From assembly GCA_003220225.1 (NCBI GenBank), contig QHRU01000040.1:126099-190098 (forward strand): a stretch of 64,000 nt of DNA, read 5' to 3'. Of this stretch, positions 17,291 to 25,500 are shown one piece after another (position 1 is the first letter of the stretch; the number at the start of each line of letters is the position of its first letter). The position numbers and the translations under genes are program-made. This DNA is from Candidatus Rokuibacteriota bacterium (GTDB lineage Bacteria > Methylomirabilota > Methylomirabilia > Rokubacteriales > CSP1-6). Below the pieces are notes generated by a model that saw only the letters and a list, made by a program, of their open reading frames with translations, searched no databases and was not told the DNA's origin.

Positions 17291-17312
17291 TCGCCCCGGT
17301 CCCCGGCGGCGC

Positions 17313-18692
17313 TTACGACCAGCGCTTGTGGCCGAGCTGCGTCAGCAGCTCCTCGGCGCGTCTCTGCGCGCGGTCGGCCTCGGCCTTCGGAGGCTTGCCG
17401 CTGACCATGACCTCGACCACCATGTCGGCCACGATGCTCGAGCCGTCCAGCTCGGCGAGGAAGGGCAGCCGGTTGTCCTCCGGGCGGCTGAAGCCGATCG
17501 GCAGGAAGCGGTTCGTGCGGAGCCCGTTCACCATCACGTCGTGCCATGACCTCCACTTCTTGATGCGCGGGTGGGACAGGTACTCGGGGTCGTTGATCAT
17601 CGACTTGAAAATCGGCGTCAGGTGGATCGGCACCGAGTGGCAGTACGCCATGTAGTGCTCTTTCTTGTAGAACAGGCGCAAGAACTCGAAGGCCTCGCTG
17701 GGATACTTCGACTGCGTGAAGACGGCCCAGTTCTCGCCGTCGAGCGCGGAGATGCCCTTCTGTCCCGACGGGCCGTGCGGGCGCAGCATCGGCTGGAAGT
17801 GTTCGGGGTCCCGCATGCTCTCCGGCGCGTACCGCTCGATGTAGCCGATCGTCCGCGCGCCGGAGAGGTGCGCCATGGCGATCTTGTCGGTGGCCAACGC
17901 CGCCAGCGTGTCGAGATACCTCTGCCCCGACCAGCCGGCCGGCATGAACTTGTTCAGCTTCTGGACGTAGTCGAGCGCCTCCAGCATCGCCTTGCCGTTG
18001 AGCTGCGGCCGCCACGTCCGGGCATCCACCCACGCGCCGCCGTTGCCGGCGAGCCACTCCGCCGGATGCACGAAGCCCATGTAGAGCTTTTCGCCGGGCA
18101 TCTGCAGGGCGTAGCGCCCGCCCTCGGTGAGGGCGGCCGCGAGCTTGAGCATGTCGTCGTACGTCTCGGGCGGCTTCAGGCCCTTCTTCTCGCGCAGGTC
18201 GCGCCGCTCCGCGAAGTACGTGGCGCCCATCGCGTGCGTGACGCCGTAGTACTTGCCGTCGAAGTACTGCAGCTTCAGCGTCGCCTCGTGGATGTCGCTC
18301 TCGCCCAGCGCGCGGATCAGCTCGTCCATCGGCCGCAGGAGATTCTTCACGTAGAGCGATGCCGTCATGAACGGGTTGAGGTGCGTGAGGTCGGGCGGGC
18401 TGCCGGCGGCCAGCGACGCGAGCAGCTTCGTGTTGAGGTCGCCCCAGCCGAGCGCCTGCTGCTTGACCTTGAAGCCGGGGAACTTCCGCTCGAACTCGGC
18501 GATGGACGTGTCCTGAATCGTCTTGACCGTCTGCGGCTCGACCTCCGTGTGCCAGACGTTCAGCTCGCGCACCTGCTGGCCGAGCGCGGCGGGCGCGCGC
18601 GCGAGCAGCGTGGCGCCGGCGGCGGCGACACCCGTGGTCGTGAGGAAGCGGCGGCGGGAAACGACGGATGTGGGGAGCGTGGATCGCGTCAT
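17313..18692 (-). CDS. ABC transporter sugar-type extracellular binding protein
   Basis: 459 residues. The N-terminus (SVVSRRRFLTTTGVAAAGATLLARAPAALG) is a Tat-type signal peptide with twin-arginine RRRF. The mature protein starts with RELNVWHTEVEPQTVKTIQD and contains PDLTHLNPFMTASLY and YYGVTHAMG, as in the family 1 extracellular solute-binding proteins for oligosaccharides or glycerol-3-phosphate. It heads an operon with two permeases. An AAAGGAG ribosome-binding site precedes the ATG. The sugar is unknown. Confidence 0.88.
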   Translation of the reverse strand: MTRSTLPTSVVSRRRFLTTTGVAAAGATLLARAPAALGQQVRELNVWHTEVEPQTVKTIQDTSIAEFERKFPGFKVKQQALGWGDLNTKLLASLAAGSPPDLTHLNPFMTASLYVKNLLRPMDELIRALGESDIHEATLKLQYFDGKYYGVTHAMGATYFAERRDLREKKGLKPPETYDDMLKLAAALTEGGRYALQMPGEKLYMGFVHPAEWLAGNGGAWVDARTWRPQLNGKAMLEALDYVQKLNKFMPAGWSGQRYLDTLAALATDKIAMAHLSGARTIGYIERYAPESMRDPEHFQPMLRPHGPSGQKGISALDGENWAVFTQSKYPSEAFEFLRLFYKKEHYMAYCHSVPIHLTPIFKSMINDPEYLSHPRIKKWRSWHDVMVNGLRTNRFLPIGFSRPEDNRLPFLAELDGSSIVADMVVEVMVSGKPPKAEADRAQRRAEELLTQLGHKRWS

Positions 18693-18757
18693 GGGTTCCG
18701 CTCCTTTGGTTGGCGCGGAGTCTAGGACCGGCCCCGGCGAGTGTCAAACGGCGGCGG

Positions 18758-19723
18758 TCACGGCGCCCACAGATAGAGGAAGCGCGGTCCGGCGCCGGCC
18801 AGGGTGGCGAAGCGCTCCAGCGTCGCGTCGAGGCCGCGCGCCTCGGTCCGCGTCTGGGCGTAGTAGGTCGCCTGGTACTCGCGCGGTCGCTTGTAGACGA
18901 TGACCTTGGCGTCCTCCACGCCGATTGCGCGGCGCGCGGCGGCCAGCGCGTCGGGCATGTAGCCGATGGCGTCCACCAGGCCCTTCTCGAGCGCCTGCGG
19001 CGCCGTGTAGATCCGCCCGTCGGCCAGGCCGCGCGCGGCGGATTCGGGCAGGCGCCGGCGCTCGACGACCTTGGCCACGAACTGCCGCTGCAGCTCGTCG
19101 ATGACCGACTGGAAGATCGCGCGCTCGTCGGGCGTGAGGGCCCGGAAGGGGCTGCCCATGTCCTTGTGCTCGGCCGACTTGATCGTGTTGGCGGCGACGC
19201 CGATCTTCTGCAGGAGCCCCTCGACGTTGGCGGTGACCATGATGGTGCCGATCGAGCCCGTCACCGTGGTCGGGTGCGCGACGATCCGGTCGGCGGCCAG
19301 CGCGATGTAGTAGCCGCCCGAGGCGGCCACGTCCATGAGCGCGGCCACGATCGGGACCTTCGTCTCTTCGCGGAACAGCAGCAGCTCGCGATAGATGATG
19401 TCGGAGGCGGTGACGGTGCCCCCCGGCGTGTTGATGCGCAGCACGAGGCCGCGCACGTTCCGGTCCTTCGCGGCCTTCTTCAGCTCCTCGCGGATGCGCA
19501 CGAGCATCGGCACGCGTACCGTCGAGGGGCCCAGCCCGAGGCCGCCGGACGGCGCCTCGTCGGTGATGAAGCCCGAGACGTCCATCAGGAGGATTTTCGC
19601 CTCGCCGCGGCCCTCGACGACCTGCTCCTCGAGCGGCCGCACGCGCGGCGTGAGGTCCACCGACAGCACGGAGCAGCCGGCGAGCGTCACGAGGGCCAGA
19701 AGGAGCGAAGTCGCGCGGAGCAT
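18758..19723 (-). CDS. sppA: Signal peptide peptidase SppA-type serine protease (S49), lipoprotein
   Basis: 321 residues. Starts with a lipoprotein signal ending LAGC (Cys17). The S49 core has RINTPGGTVTASDIIY, the nucleophile in DVAASGGYYIA (Ser135) and the general base in SAEHKDMGSP (Lys187). Single-domain, ~320-residue SppA proteins form membrane-anchored oligomers that degrade cleaved signal peptides. Lipid anchoring instead of a transmembrane helix is less usual. It lies 65 bp upstream of the binding-protein gene on the same strand and divergent from the dehydratase gene. Confidence 0.88.
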   Translation of the reverse strand: MLRATSLLLALVTLAGCSVLSVDLTPRVRPLEEQVVEGRGEAKILLMDVSGFITDEAPSGGLGLGPSTVRVPMLVRIREELKKAAKDRNVRGLVLRINTPGGTVTASDIIYRELLLFREETKVPIVAALMDVAASGGYYIALAADRIVAHPTTVTGSIGTIMVTANVEGLLQKIGVAANTIKSAEHKDMGSPFRALTPDERAIFQSVIDELQRQFVAKVVERRRLPESAARGLADGRIYTAPQALEKGLVDAIGYMPDALAAARRAIGVEDAKVIVYKRPREYQATYYAQTRTEARGLDATLERFATLAGAGPRFLYLWAP

Positions 19724-19732
19724 CGCGGCAAG

Positions 19733-19738
19733 TATACT
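19733..19738 (+). promoter_or_regulatory. Palindromic -10 box shared by two divergent genes
   Basis: AGTATACT at 19731-19738 is its own reverse complement and gives a TATACT hexamer on both strands. It lies 8 bp before the ATG at 19747 on the + strand and about 7 bp before the sppA start (19723) on the minus strand. That spacing would place transcription starts at or next to both start codons, implying leaderless messages. No -35 hexamer is obvious. Confidence 0.5.
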
Positions 19739-19746
19739 AGCGCCCC

Positions 19747-20706
19747 ATGGGCGTCTCCATCGACGATGTCCACGCGGCCGCGCGGCGCCTGCGCAACCGC
19801 ATCCACCGCACGCCCGTGGTGTCCTGTCAGTCGATGGACGACGCCACGGGCTTCGCCGTGTTCCTCAAGTGCGAGAACCTCCAGCGCGCGGGCGCGTTCA
19901 AGATCCGCGGCGCCCTCAACAAGCTGCTGTCGCTCACCGCCGACGAGCGACGGCGCGGCGTCGTCGCCTTCTCGTCGGGCAACCACGCGCAGGGCGTCGC
20001 GCTCGCCGCGCAGATGACGGGGACGACATCGATCATCTGCATGCCGTCGGACGCGCCGAAGCTCAAGCTCGAGGCCACGCGCCGCTACGGCGCCGAGGTC
20101 GTCTTTTACGACCGCCAGCGCGACGACCGCGAGGCGGTGGCGCGCGCGCTGGCCGAGAAGACCGACCGCGTGCTGGTGCCGCCGTACGACGACTACGCGA
20201 TCATGGCCGGCCAGGGGACGGCCGCGCTCGAGCTCTTCCAGGACGTGCCGTCGCTCGACGCGCTGCTGGCGCCCGTGGGCGGCGGCGGGCTCATGGCGGG
20301 CTGCTCCATCGTCGCGCGCACGCTCTTCCCCGGCATCCAGATCCTCGGCGTCGAGACCGACACCGCCAACGACACGCACCTCTCGCTGCGCAAGGGCGAG
20401 CGCGTGACCATTCCGCCGCCCCCGACGATCGCCGACGGCATCCGCATCACCACGCCGGGCGCCCTGACGTTTCCCGTGCTCAAGGCGAACGTGAACGACG
20501 TCGTGCTGGTGAGCGACGACGAGGTGCGCGAGGCCGTCCGCTTCCTGGCGCTGCGCGCGCACGTGGTGACGGAGCCGACGGGGGCGGTGGCGGCGGCGGC
20601 CGTGCTCTCCCGACGCCTGCCGCTGCCGGCGGGCGCGCGTGTGGGCGTGGTGCTCTCCGGCGGCAACGTGGATCCCGACGTCCTCGGCGACATCCTCCGC
20701 GGCTGA
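19747..20706 (+). CDS. Threonine/serine dehydratase-like PLP enzyme (fold type II)
   Basis: 319 residues, the length of catabolic threonine ammonia-lyase or serine racemase without a regulatory ACT domain. CENLQRAGAFKIRGALNKL carries the PLP lysine (Lys52), SSGNHAQGVALAAQ binds substrate and PVGGGGLMAG binds the PLP phosphate. Likely converts threonine to 2-oxobutyrate and ammonia, or acts on serine. Divergent from sppA through a shared -10 region; a short stem-loop follows the stop. Confidence 0.9.
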   Translation: MGVSIDDVHAAARRLRNRIHRTPVVSCQSMDDATGFAVFLKCENLQRAGAFKIRGALNKLLSLTADERRRGVVAFSSGNHAQGVALAAQMTGTTSIICMPSDAPKLKLEATRRYGAEVVFYDRQRDDREAVARALAEKTDRVLVPPYDDYAIMAGQGTAALELFQDVPSLDALLAPVGGGGLMAGCSIVARTLFPGIQILGVETDTANDTHLSLRKGERVTIPPPPTIADGIRITTPGALTFPVLKANVNDVVLVSDDEVREAVRFLALRAHVVTEPTGAVAAAAVLSRRLPLPAGARVGVVLSGGNVDPDVLGDILRG

Positions 20707-20714
20707 GGGCCGCG
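20698..20714 (+). terminator. Short stem-loop at the 3' end of the dehydratase gene
   Basis: CGCGGC (20698-20703), loop TGAGG, GCCGCG (20709-20714): a perfect 6-bp stem overlapping the stop codon between convergent genes. No T-run. In this GC-rich sequence such stems can arise by chance. Confidence 0.3.
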
Positions 20715-20731
20715 TCCAGCAACGCCCGCGT

Positions 20732-21667
20732 CTACCGACGATGGAAGCCGGGGACGACGTCCTCGGCGAGCTGACGTAGCTGGTCGAGCATCCGCTCGGG
20801 GGGGCACATCGGCCGCGCGATGAACTTCGAGCCACCGCCGGCCGCGTACTCCTCGAGGCGCTCGCGCAGCAGCGCGGGCGGACCGAAGGCCGTGCACTGC
20901 TCGAGCGTCGCGTCGTCCACGCGGTTGCGCGGGATGAACGGTCCGGCCATCGCGCGCGCGGCGGCGCGGTCGGGGGCGAAGCAGAAGTTCACGAGGGTGC
21001 CGAAATGGTCGGCCGGCACCTCGCGCCCGGCTTCGGCCGCGAACCGCTGCGTCCGGGCGACGCCGGCGGCGAAGCGGTCGGGCGGGATGAAGGAGGGGAT
21101 CCAGCCGTCCCCCAGTCGCCCCGCGCGGCGCATGGCCGCCTCGCTGTTGCCGCCGATCCAGGCGGGCATCGGCTGCTGGACGGGCTTGGGCAGCACCGTG
21201 ATCTTGTCGAGCCGCCAGAACTCGCCCTCGAACGTCACCTCGTCCTCGCTCCAGCAGCGGCGCATGATGGCCAGGGCCTCGTCGGTGCGCCGCCCGCGCT
21301 CCTTGAACGGCACGCCGGCGGCATGGAACTCGCGCTCCTGCTCGACGCCGATGCCGAAGGCCGGCAGCATGCGGCCGCCCGAGAGGTAGTCGATCATCGC
21401 GATCTCGCGCGCCGCCGTGACCGGGTTGCGGAACGGCGTGATGAAGACGCTCGGGCCGAACTTCAGCCGCCGCGTGCGCGCGGCCACGGCGGCCAGCGTG
21501 GTCATCGGCTCGGGGACCGGCAGCGGGGAGGACAGGCGCTCGGAGAACCAGAGCGAGTCGATCTCGGTCGTCTCGCACAGGTCGACGAGCTGCCAGAGGA
21601 ACCCGGCGCCGTCCGGACCCGGCGGCCACGGCCCCGGCATGACGCCGACGCGATACTTGATCTGCAT
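20732..21667 (-). CDS. Luciferase-like (LLM class) flavin/F420-dependent oxidoreductase
   Basis: 311 residues, TIM-barrel luciferase-like monooxygenase fold. Recognisable are the opening IDSLWFSERLSSPLPVPEPMTTLAAVAARTRRLKFGPSV, PVTAAREIAMIDYLSGGR, FGIGVEQEREFHAAGVPF and PQPMPAWIGGNSEAAMRRAGR-like segments. Such proteins use F420H2 or FMN to reduce or oxygenate diverse substrates. I cannot tell which cofactor. I start at the ATG 21667; a TAGAGT box on the minus strand (21675-21680) lies directly upstream. It diverges from the TetR operon with the operator palindrome in between, so it may be co-regulated. Confidence 0.87.
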   Translation of the reverse strand: MQIKYRVGVMPGPWPPGPDGAGFLWQLVDLCETTEIDSLWFSERLSSPLPVPEPMTTLAAVAARTRRLKFGPSVFITPFRNPVTAAREIAMIDYLSGGRMLPAFGIGVEQEREFHAAGVPFKERGRRTDEALAIMRRCWSEDEVTFEGEFWRLDKITVLPKPVQQPMPAWIGGNSEAAMRRAGRLGDGWIPSFIPPDRFAAGVARTQRFAAEAGREVPADHFGTLVNFCFAPDRAAARAMAGPFIPRNRVDDATLEQCTAFGPPALLRERLEEYAAGGGSKFIARPMCPPERMLDQLRQLAEDVVPGFHRR

Positions 21668-21694
21668 TGCGCGCACTCTACCATCTTTGTAGAA

Positions 21695-21708
21695 TGAACC
21701 GCGGTTCA
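21695..21708. promoter_or_regulatory. 14-bp palindromic operator (TGAACCGCGGTTCA)
   Basis: A perfect palindrome at 21695-21708 in the 50-bp gap between the divergent luciferase-like and TetR genes, ten bases before the TetR ATG (21718). TetR/AcrR regulators of fatty-acid degradation bind TGAAC...GTTCA-type sites, so this is a good candidate for autoregulation and control of both directions. The upstream ATG at 21694 would place the palindrome in coding sequence and is therefore disfavoured. Confidence 0.65.
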
Positions 21709-21717
21709 GTCAGAGCC

Positions 21718-22305
21718 ATGCGCGATCCCGACAAGCCCCAACAGATCATCGACGCGGCCGTGCGCGTGTTCGCGCGCAACGGCTTCTACAACTCGCGCGT
21801 GTCGGACATCGCGCGCGAGGCGGGGATCGCCAGCGGCACCATCTACCTCTACTTCAAGACGAAGGACGAGATCCTCGTCACCCTCTTCCGCGAGAAGATG
21901 GCGGGCTTCGTCGGCGTCCTGCGCAAGGAGATCGCGGGCGAGCCCGATCCGCCGGCCAAGCTCCGCCGGCTCGTGCGCCTGCACTTCGAGACGCTGGAGG
22001 CCCACCCCGACATGGCCGAGGTCGTCCAGGTCGAGCTGCGCCAGGGCCAGAAGTTCTTCCGCGGCGCCTCCGCCCACGAGATCTCGGCGTACTTCGACCT
22101 CATCGGCTCCGTGCTCCAGGAGGGCGTGGAGGCCGGCGTGTTCCGGCGCGACCTGCCCGTGAAGGTCGCCACCAAGATGCTGTTCGGCGCCATGGACCAG
22201 GTGACGACCTCCTGGGTACTCGGCAAGCGCGGCTACCGGCTCGCGGACGCCGCCGAGCCCGTGGCCAACATCTTCCTCAAAGGAGTCACCCGCGATGGGA
22301 TTTGA
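21718..22305 (+). CDS. TetR/AcrR-family transcriptional regulator
   Basis: 195 residues from ATG 21718 (203 if the ATG at 21694 is used). The DNA-binding helix-turn-helix is VSDIAREAGIASGTIYLYFKTKDEIL (about 28-53). The C-terminal domain resembles the FadR/YsiA-type acyl-CoA-sensing repressors. It is the first gene of an operon with enoyl-CoA hydratase and SDR genes, which fits control of a beta-oxidation-like pathway by acyl-CoA. A perfect palindrome just upstream is the likely operator. Confidence 0.88.
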   Translation: MRDPDKPQQIIDAAVRVFARNGFYNSRVSDIAREAGIASGTIYLYFKTKDEILVTLFREKMAGFVGVLRKEIAGEPDPPAKLRRLVRLHFETLEAHPDMAEVVQVELRQGQKFFRGASAHEISAYFDLIGSVLQEGVEAGVFRRDLPVKVATKMLFGAMDQVTTSWVLGKRGYRLADAAEPVANIFLKGVTRDGI

Positions 22306-23068
22306 GACGCTCGTTCTGGAGCGCGAGGAGTCGTACGCGATCATCACGCTCAACCGCCCACCCGCCAACGCCATCAGCGAGGCGCTCATCCGCGAGCTGA
22401 ACGACGCGCTGAACGCGGTGCGCGACGACGACAGCGTGCGCTCCGTCATCATCACGGGCGCGGGCGACAAGATCTTCTGCGGCGGCGCCGACCTCGGCTC
22501 GGCGTTCTCCGGCGGCGACGTCGAGGCCTTCATCCGCTTCGGCAACAGCGTGATGCGCAAGATCGAGCGCTTCCCCAAGCCGATCATCGCCGCCATCAAC
22601 GGCCACGCGATGGGCGGCGGCATGGAGATCTCCATGGCCTGCCACTTCCGCCTCATGAAGGAGACGGCGCGGATGGGCCAGACGGAGTCCAACCTCGGCA
22701 TCATCCCGGGCTACGGTGGCAGCCAGCGGCTGCCGCGGCTCATCGGCCGCACGAAGGCGCTCGAGTTCCTCATCCTCGGTACGCAGATCCCCGCCGCGGA
22801 GTGCCTGCAGCTGCGCCTCGTCAACCGGCTCTGCAAGGAGGGCGAAACGCTGAGCGACGCAAAGGTGCTCGCGCGACAGCTCGGTAAGCGCGCGCCGCTG
22901 GCCACGGCGGCCATCATCAAGGCGGTGGACGAGGGCCTCGAGGTTCCGATGGCGAAGTCGATCGACGTCGAGCTCGAGGCGTTCATGCCGACGCTGCGCA
23001 GCGAGGACGCCGCCGAGGGCATCCAGGCGTTCTTCGGCAAGCGCGAGCCGCAGTTCAAGGGGAAGTAG
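22295..23068 (+). CDS. Enoyl-CoA hydratase/isomerase (crotonase family)
   Basis: 257 residues. Crotonase motifs: AITLNRPPANAIS-like start (IITLNRPPANAI), the oxyanion-hole segment GDKIFCGGADLGS, AAINGHAMGGGMEISMACHFRL, and the ESNLGIIPGYGGSQRLPRLIG motif that bears a catalytic-glutamate position. It hydrates trans-2-enoyl-CoA in beta-oxidation or acts on a related acyl-CoA. It overlaps the 3' end of the tetR gene by 11 bp with an AAAGGAG ribosome-binding site inside that gene, so the operon is compact. Confidence 0.9.
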   Translation: MGFETLVLEREESYAIITLNRPPANAISEALIRELNDALNAVRDDDSVRSVIITGAGDKIFCGGADLGSAFSGGDVEAFIRFGNSVMRKIERFPKPIIAAINGHAMGGGMEISMACHFRLMKETARMGQTESNLGIIPGYGGSQRLPRLIGRTKALEFLILGTQIPAAECLQLRLVNRLCKEGETLSDAKVLARQLGKRAPLATAAIIKAVDEGLEVPMAKSIDVELEAFMPTLRSEDAAEGIQAFFGKREPQFKGK

Positions 23069-23817
23069 TGGATCTCGGCATCCGCGGCAAGGTTGCCCTC
23101 GTTACCGGCGGCGCGCGGAGCCTCGGCAAGGCCGACTGCCTGGCTCTGGCCGCCGAGGGCTGCAAGGTGGCCGTGCTCGACCTCGATCCCGAGGGCGCCG
23201 ACCTCGTGGCCAAGCAGATCCTCGCCGACGGCGGCGCCGCGCGCGGCTACGGCTGCGACATCCGCGACACGGGCCAGGTGACGGAGGCGGTGGCGGCGAT
23301 GGAGCGCGATCTCGGGCCCGTCGACATCTGCGTCAACAACGCGGGCCTCATCTACACGGTCGGCCAGCTCAAGGACATGCGCGACGAGGACTGGGAGCTG
23401 AACCTCGCCGTGAACGTGACCGGCACCTTCAAGGTGACGCGCGCGGTGTTTCCCGGGATGCGCGAGCGGCGCTGGGGTCGCATCGTGTGCATGGCCTCGA
23501 TCGCGGGGCTCATGGGCGGCTTCGGCCAGACCGCCTACTCGACGTCGAAGATCGGCGTGATCGGCTTCGCGAAGTCGGTGGCGCTCGAGGGCGCGCGCCA
23601 CAACGTGACCTGCAACGCCATCGCGCCGGGCATCATCGCGCCCAACGCGTCGCTGTCGCCGCTCTACGAGCGGATGGTCAAGCGTGTGGCGATGCAGAAG
23701 GAAGGCGAGCCGGAGGACGTGGCCGCCGCCGTAACATTCCTGTGCTCCGATCGCGCGCGCTACATCACCGGCGCCGTCTTGCCGGTGACGGGCGGGATGG
23801 ACTTATTCACGTTCTAA
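23068..23817 (+). CDS. Short-chain dehydrogenase/reductase
   Basis: 249 residues, GTG start sharing one base with the hydratase stop (TAGTG). Classical SDR: VTGGARSLGKADCLALAAEG, NNAGLIY, catalytic YSTSK, NAIAPGII and a C-terminal VTGGMD. Probably a 3-hydroxyacyl-CoA dehydrogenase or 3-oxoacyl reductase following the hydratase in the pathway. Residues alone do not separate these. The operon likely ends here: the next 200 bp contain no gene but a tandem repeat. Confidence 0.88.
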   Translation: MDLGIRGKVALVTGGARSLGKADCLALAAEGCKVAVLDLDPEGADLVAKQILADGGAARGYGCDIRDTGQVTEAVAAMERDLGPVDICVNNAGLIYTVGQLKDMRDEDWELNLAVNVTGTFKVTRAVFPGMRERRWGRIVCMASIAGLMGGFGQTAYSTSKIGVIGFAKSVALEGARHNVTCNAIAPGIIAPNASLSPLYERMVKRVAMQKEGEPEDVAAAVTFLCSDRARYITGAVLPVTGGMDLFTF

Positions 23818-23890
23818 TTCACCGGGCGCGCAATTCGCCCGACCGTCGGGCCCCGGAGCCCTGCGAAGGGGCCCCGACGCGAAATAAGAA

Positions 23891-23995
23891 AGGCCGCTTC
23901 ATCGCAGAGCAAGGCCGCTTCACCGCAGAGCGAGGCCGTTTCACCGCAGAACAGGACCGCTTCATCGCAGAGCACGACCGCTTCACCGCACCGTG
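23891..23995 (+). repeat. 21-bp tandem repeat, five units
   Basis: Units at 23891, 23912, 23933, 23954 and 23975 follow the pattern rGGCCGCTTCAyCGCAGAGCA with one to five changes each. The period is divisible by three, so open frames run through it in several frames, but there is no start context or homology. It lies in the gap between the SDR stop (23817) and the SCP2 start (24016). The rest of that gap shows nothing recognisable apart from an AGGAGGAC ribosome-binding site. Confidence 0.92.
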
Positions 23996-24015
23996 AGGTG
24001 CGATAGGAGGACAGC

Positions 24016-24336
24016 ATGCCGACAGTCCAGGAGACCTTCGCGGCGATGGGCGGGCGCTTCCGGCCCGACAAGGCGTCGGGCACCAGCGCCACCATCCAGT
24101 ACGACGTGAGCGGCGAGGGCGGCGGCACGTGGAACGCTGTCGTCAAGGACGGCGCCTGCATGGTGAGCCCGGGCCCCGCGACCAATCCGAATCTGACGCT
24201 GTCGATCGCGGCCCAGGACTGGCTCGACATGCTGTCGGGCAAGCAGTCGGGGCAGATGCTGTTCATGTCCGGCAAGCTGAAGGTCAAGGGAGACATGGGC
24301 CTGGCGATGAAGCTGGGCTCGATGTTCTCGATGTGA
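24016..24336 (+). CDS. SCP2 sterol-binding domain protein
   Basis: 106 residues, nearly exactly one SCP2 domain: IQYDVSGEGGGTWNAVVKDGACMVSPGPATNPNLTLSIAAQDWLDMLSGKQSGQMLFMSGKLKVKGDMGLAMKL. SCP2 folds bind acyl-CoAs, fatty acids or sterols in a hydrophobic tunnel. Proximity to acyl-CoA genes on both sides suggests lipid or acyl-CoA carriage. A strong AGGAGGACAGC precedes the ATG. The stop overlaps the GTG of the next gene. Confidence 0.88.
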   Translation: MPTVQETFAAMGGRFRPDKASGTSATIQYDVSGEGGGTWNAVVKDGACMVSPGPATNPNLTLSIAAQDWLDMLSGKQSGQMLFMSGKLKVKGDMGLAMKLGSMFSM

Positions 24337-25421
24337 GCGCGGTCATCGCGGAGGTCGATCGCCGGACCGTCGCCGCGATCGGTGGCGTCCGCTATGACGC
24401 ATTGATCGCGGGGCTCTGCCTGCTGTTCCAGGGCGGCGCCTATCTCGACGTGTGGGCGCACGTCCACCGGCCGGAGCTCGAGACGTTCTTCACCCCGTGG
24501 CACGCCGTGCTCTACTCCGGGTTCTTCGCCGTGGCCGTCGCCACCGCGGCGCCGTTGCTGCTGCGCCGCCCGCGTCGGGCATGGCTCGACGCACTGCCTC
24601 CCGGCTACGACCTGAGCCTGATCGGTGTCCTCGTCTTCTTCCTCGGCGGCGTGCTCGACATGCTCTGGCACATCGCCTTCGGCGTCGAGGCCGACGTCGA
24701 GGCGCTGATCTCGCCGAGCCACCTCGTGCTCGCCGTCGGCTCCACGCTGATGCTCACGGGGCCGCTGCGGGCGGCGTGGCGGCGTCCGACGACCGACGTC
24801 GCGCCCTGGCCGGCGATGCTTTCCCTCGCGTTCCTGCTCTCGTCGTTGACGTTCTGGACCCAGTACGCGAACCATTTCGGCCGGCCGTGGCCCGCCGCCG
24901 GCAACCGGCCGACGGCGCCGGTGTTCGCGGTGGTCGCGCCCGATCCGATCTTCCGGGGCGCGGAGATCCAGAACCTCTACGTTGCGCACGCGCTCGGCGT
25001 CGCCTCGATCCTGCTCCAGGCCGGCTTCATCGCCGGCATCGTGCTGCTGGCGCTCCGCCGCTGGGGACCGCGTCTGCCGTTCGGCGCGTTCGCGCTGGTC
25101 CTGGGTCTCAACGCGCTGATGCTCGGTGCCGCGCGCGACCAGCTGCTGCTCGTTCCGGGCGCCGTCGTGGCAGGCCTGGCCGCGGACGCCCTCGTGCGCG
25201 CGCTGTCGCCCTCGCCGGCGCGGCCGGCCGCGCTGCGCGCGGTGGCCTTCGGCGTGCCGGCGATCTACTTCGCGCTGTTCTTCACGGGCATCGCGCTCAC
25301 TCGCGGCATCTGGTGGTCGATGCCGCTCTGGACGGGAACCATCGTGCTGGCCGGAGCCGTGGGCTGGCTCGCGTCGTGGCTCGTGGTGCCGCCGCCGGTG
25401 CCCGTGGCAGCCCTGGACTGA
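24333..25421 (+). CDS. Polytopic membrane protein of unknown function
   Basis: 362 residues from GTG 24333 (GTGA overlap with the SCP2 stop). Around nine to ten hydrophobic helices are evident, e.g. YDALIAGLCLLFQGGAYLDVWAHVH, LSLIGVLVFFLGGVLDMLWHIAFG and the C-terminal WTGTIVLAGAVGWLASWLVV. Polar residues cluster in early helices (WAHVH, WHAVLYSG, DMLWHIAFG), as in heme- or metal-binding membrane proteins, but that is speculation. Family not recognised. Coupled translation suggests work with the SCP2 protein. Confidence 0.75.
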   Translation: MSAVIAEVDRRTVAAIGGVRYDALIAGLCLLFQGGAYLDVWAHVHRPELETFFTPWHAVLYSGFFAVAVATAAPLLLRRPRRAWLDALPPGYDLSLIGVLVFFLGGVLDMLWHIAFGVEADVEALISPSHLVLAVGSTLMLTGPLRAAWRRPTTDVAPWPAMLSLAFLLSSLTFWTQYANHFGRPWPAAGNRPTAPVFAVVAPDPIFRGAEIQNLYVAHALGVASILLQAGFIAGIVLLALRRWGPRLPFGAFALVLGLNALMLGAARDQLLLVPGAVVAGLAADALVRALSPSPARPAALRAVAFGVPAIYFALFFTGIALTRGIWWSMPLWTGTIVLAGAVGWLASWLVVPPPVPVAALD

Positions 25422-25500
25422 CGCACTGCGAAAAACCCATGCCGCTAGGCGTCATCCGGTGTCATACTAAAGTCACAGCTACCTCGACGGAGGCGATCGG

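Noticed and set aside
23891..23995. CRISPR-like array
   Set aside because: Contiguous 21-bp units without spacers and no cas genes nearby.
23487..23996. Frame with heptad-like GRFTAEQ repeats
   Set aside because: Overlaps the SDR in another frame and then reads the 21-bp tandem repeat; no start or homologue.
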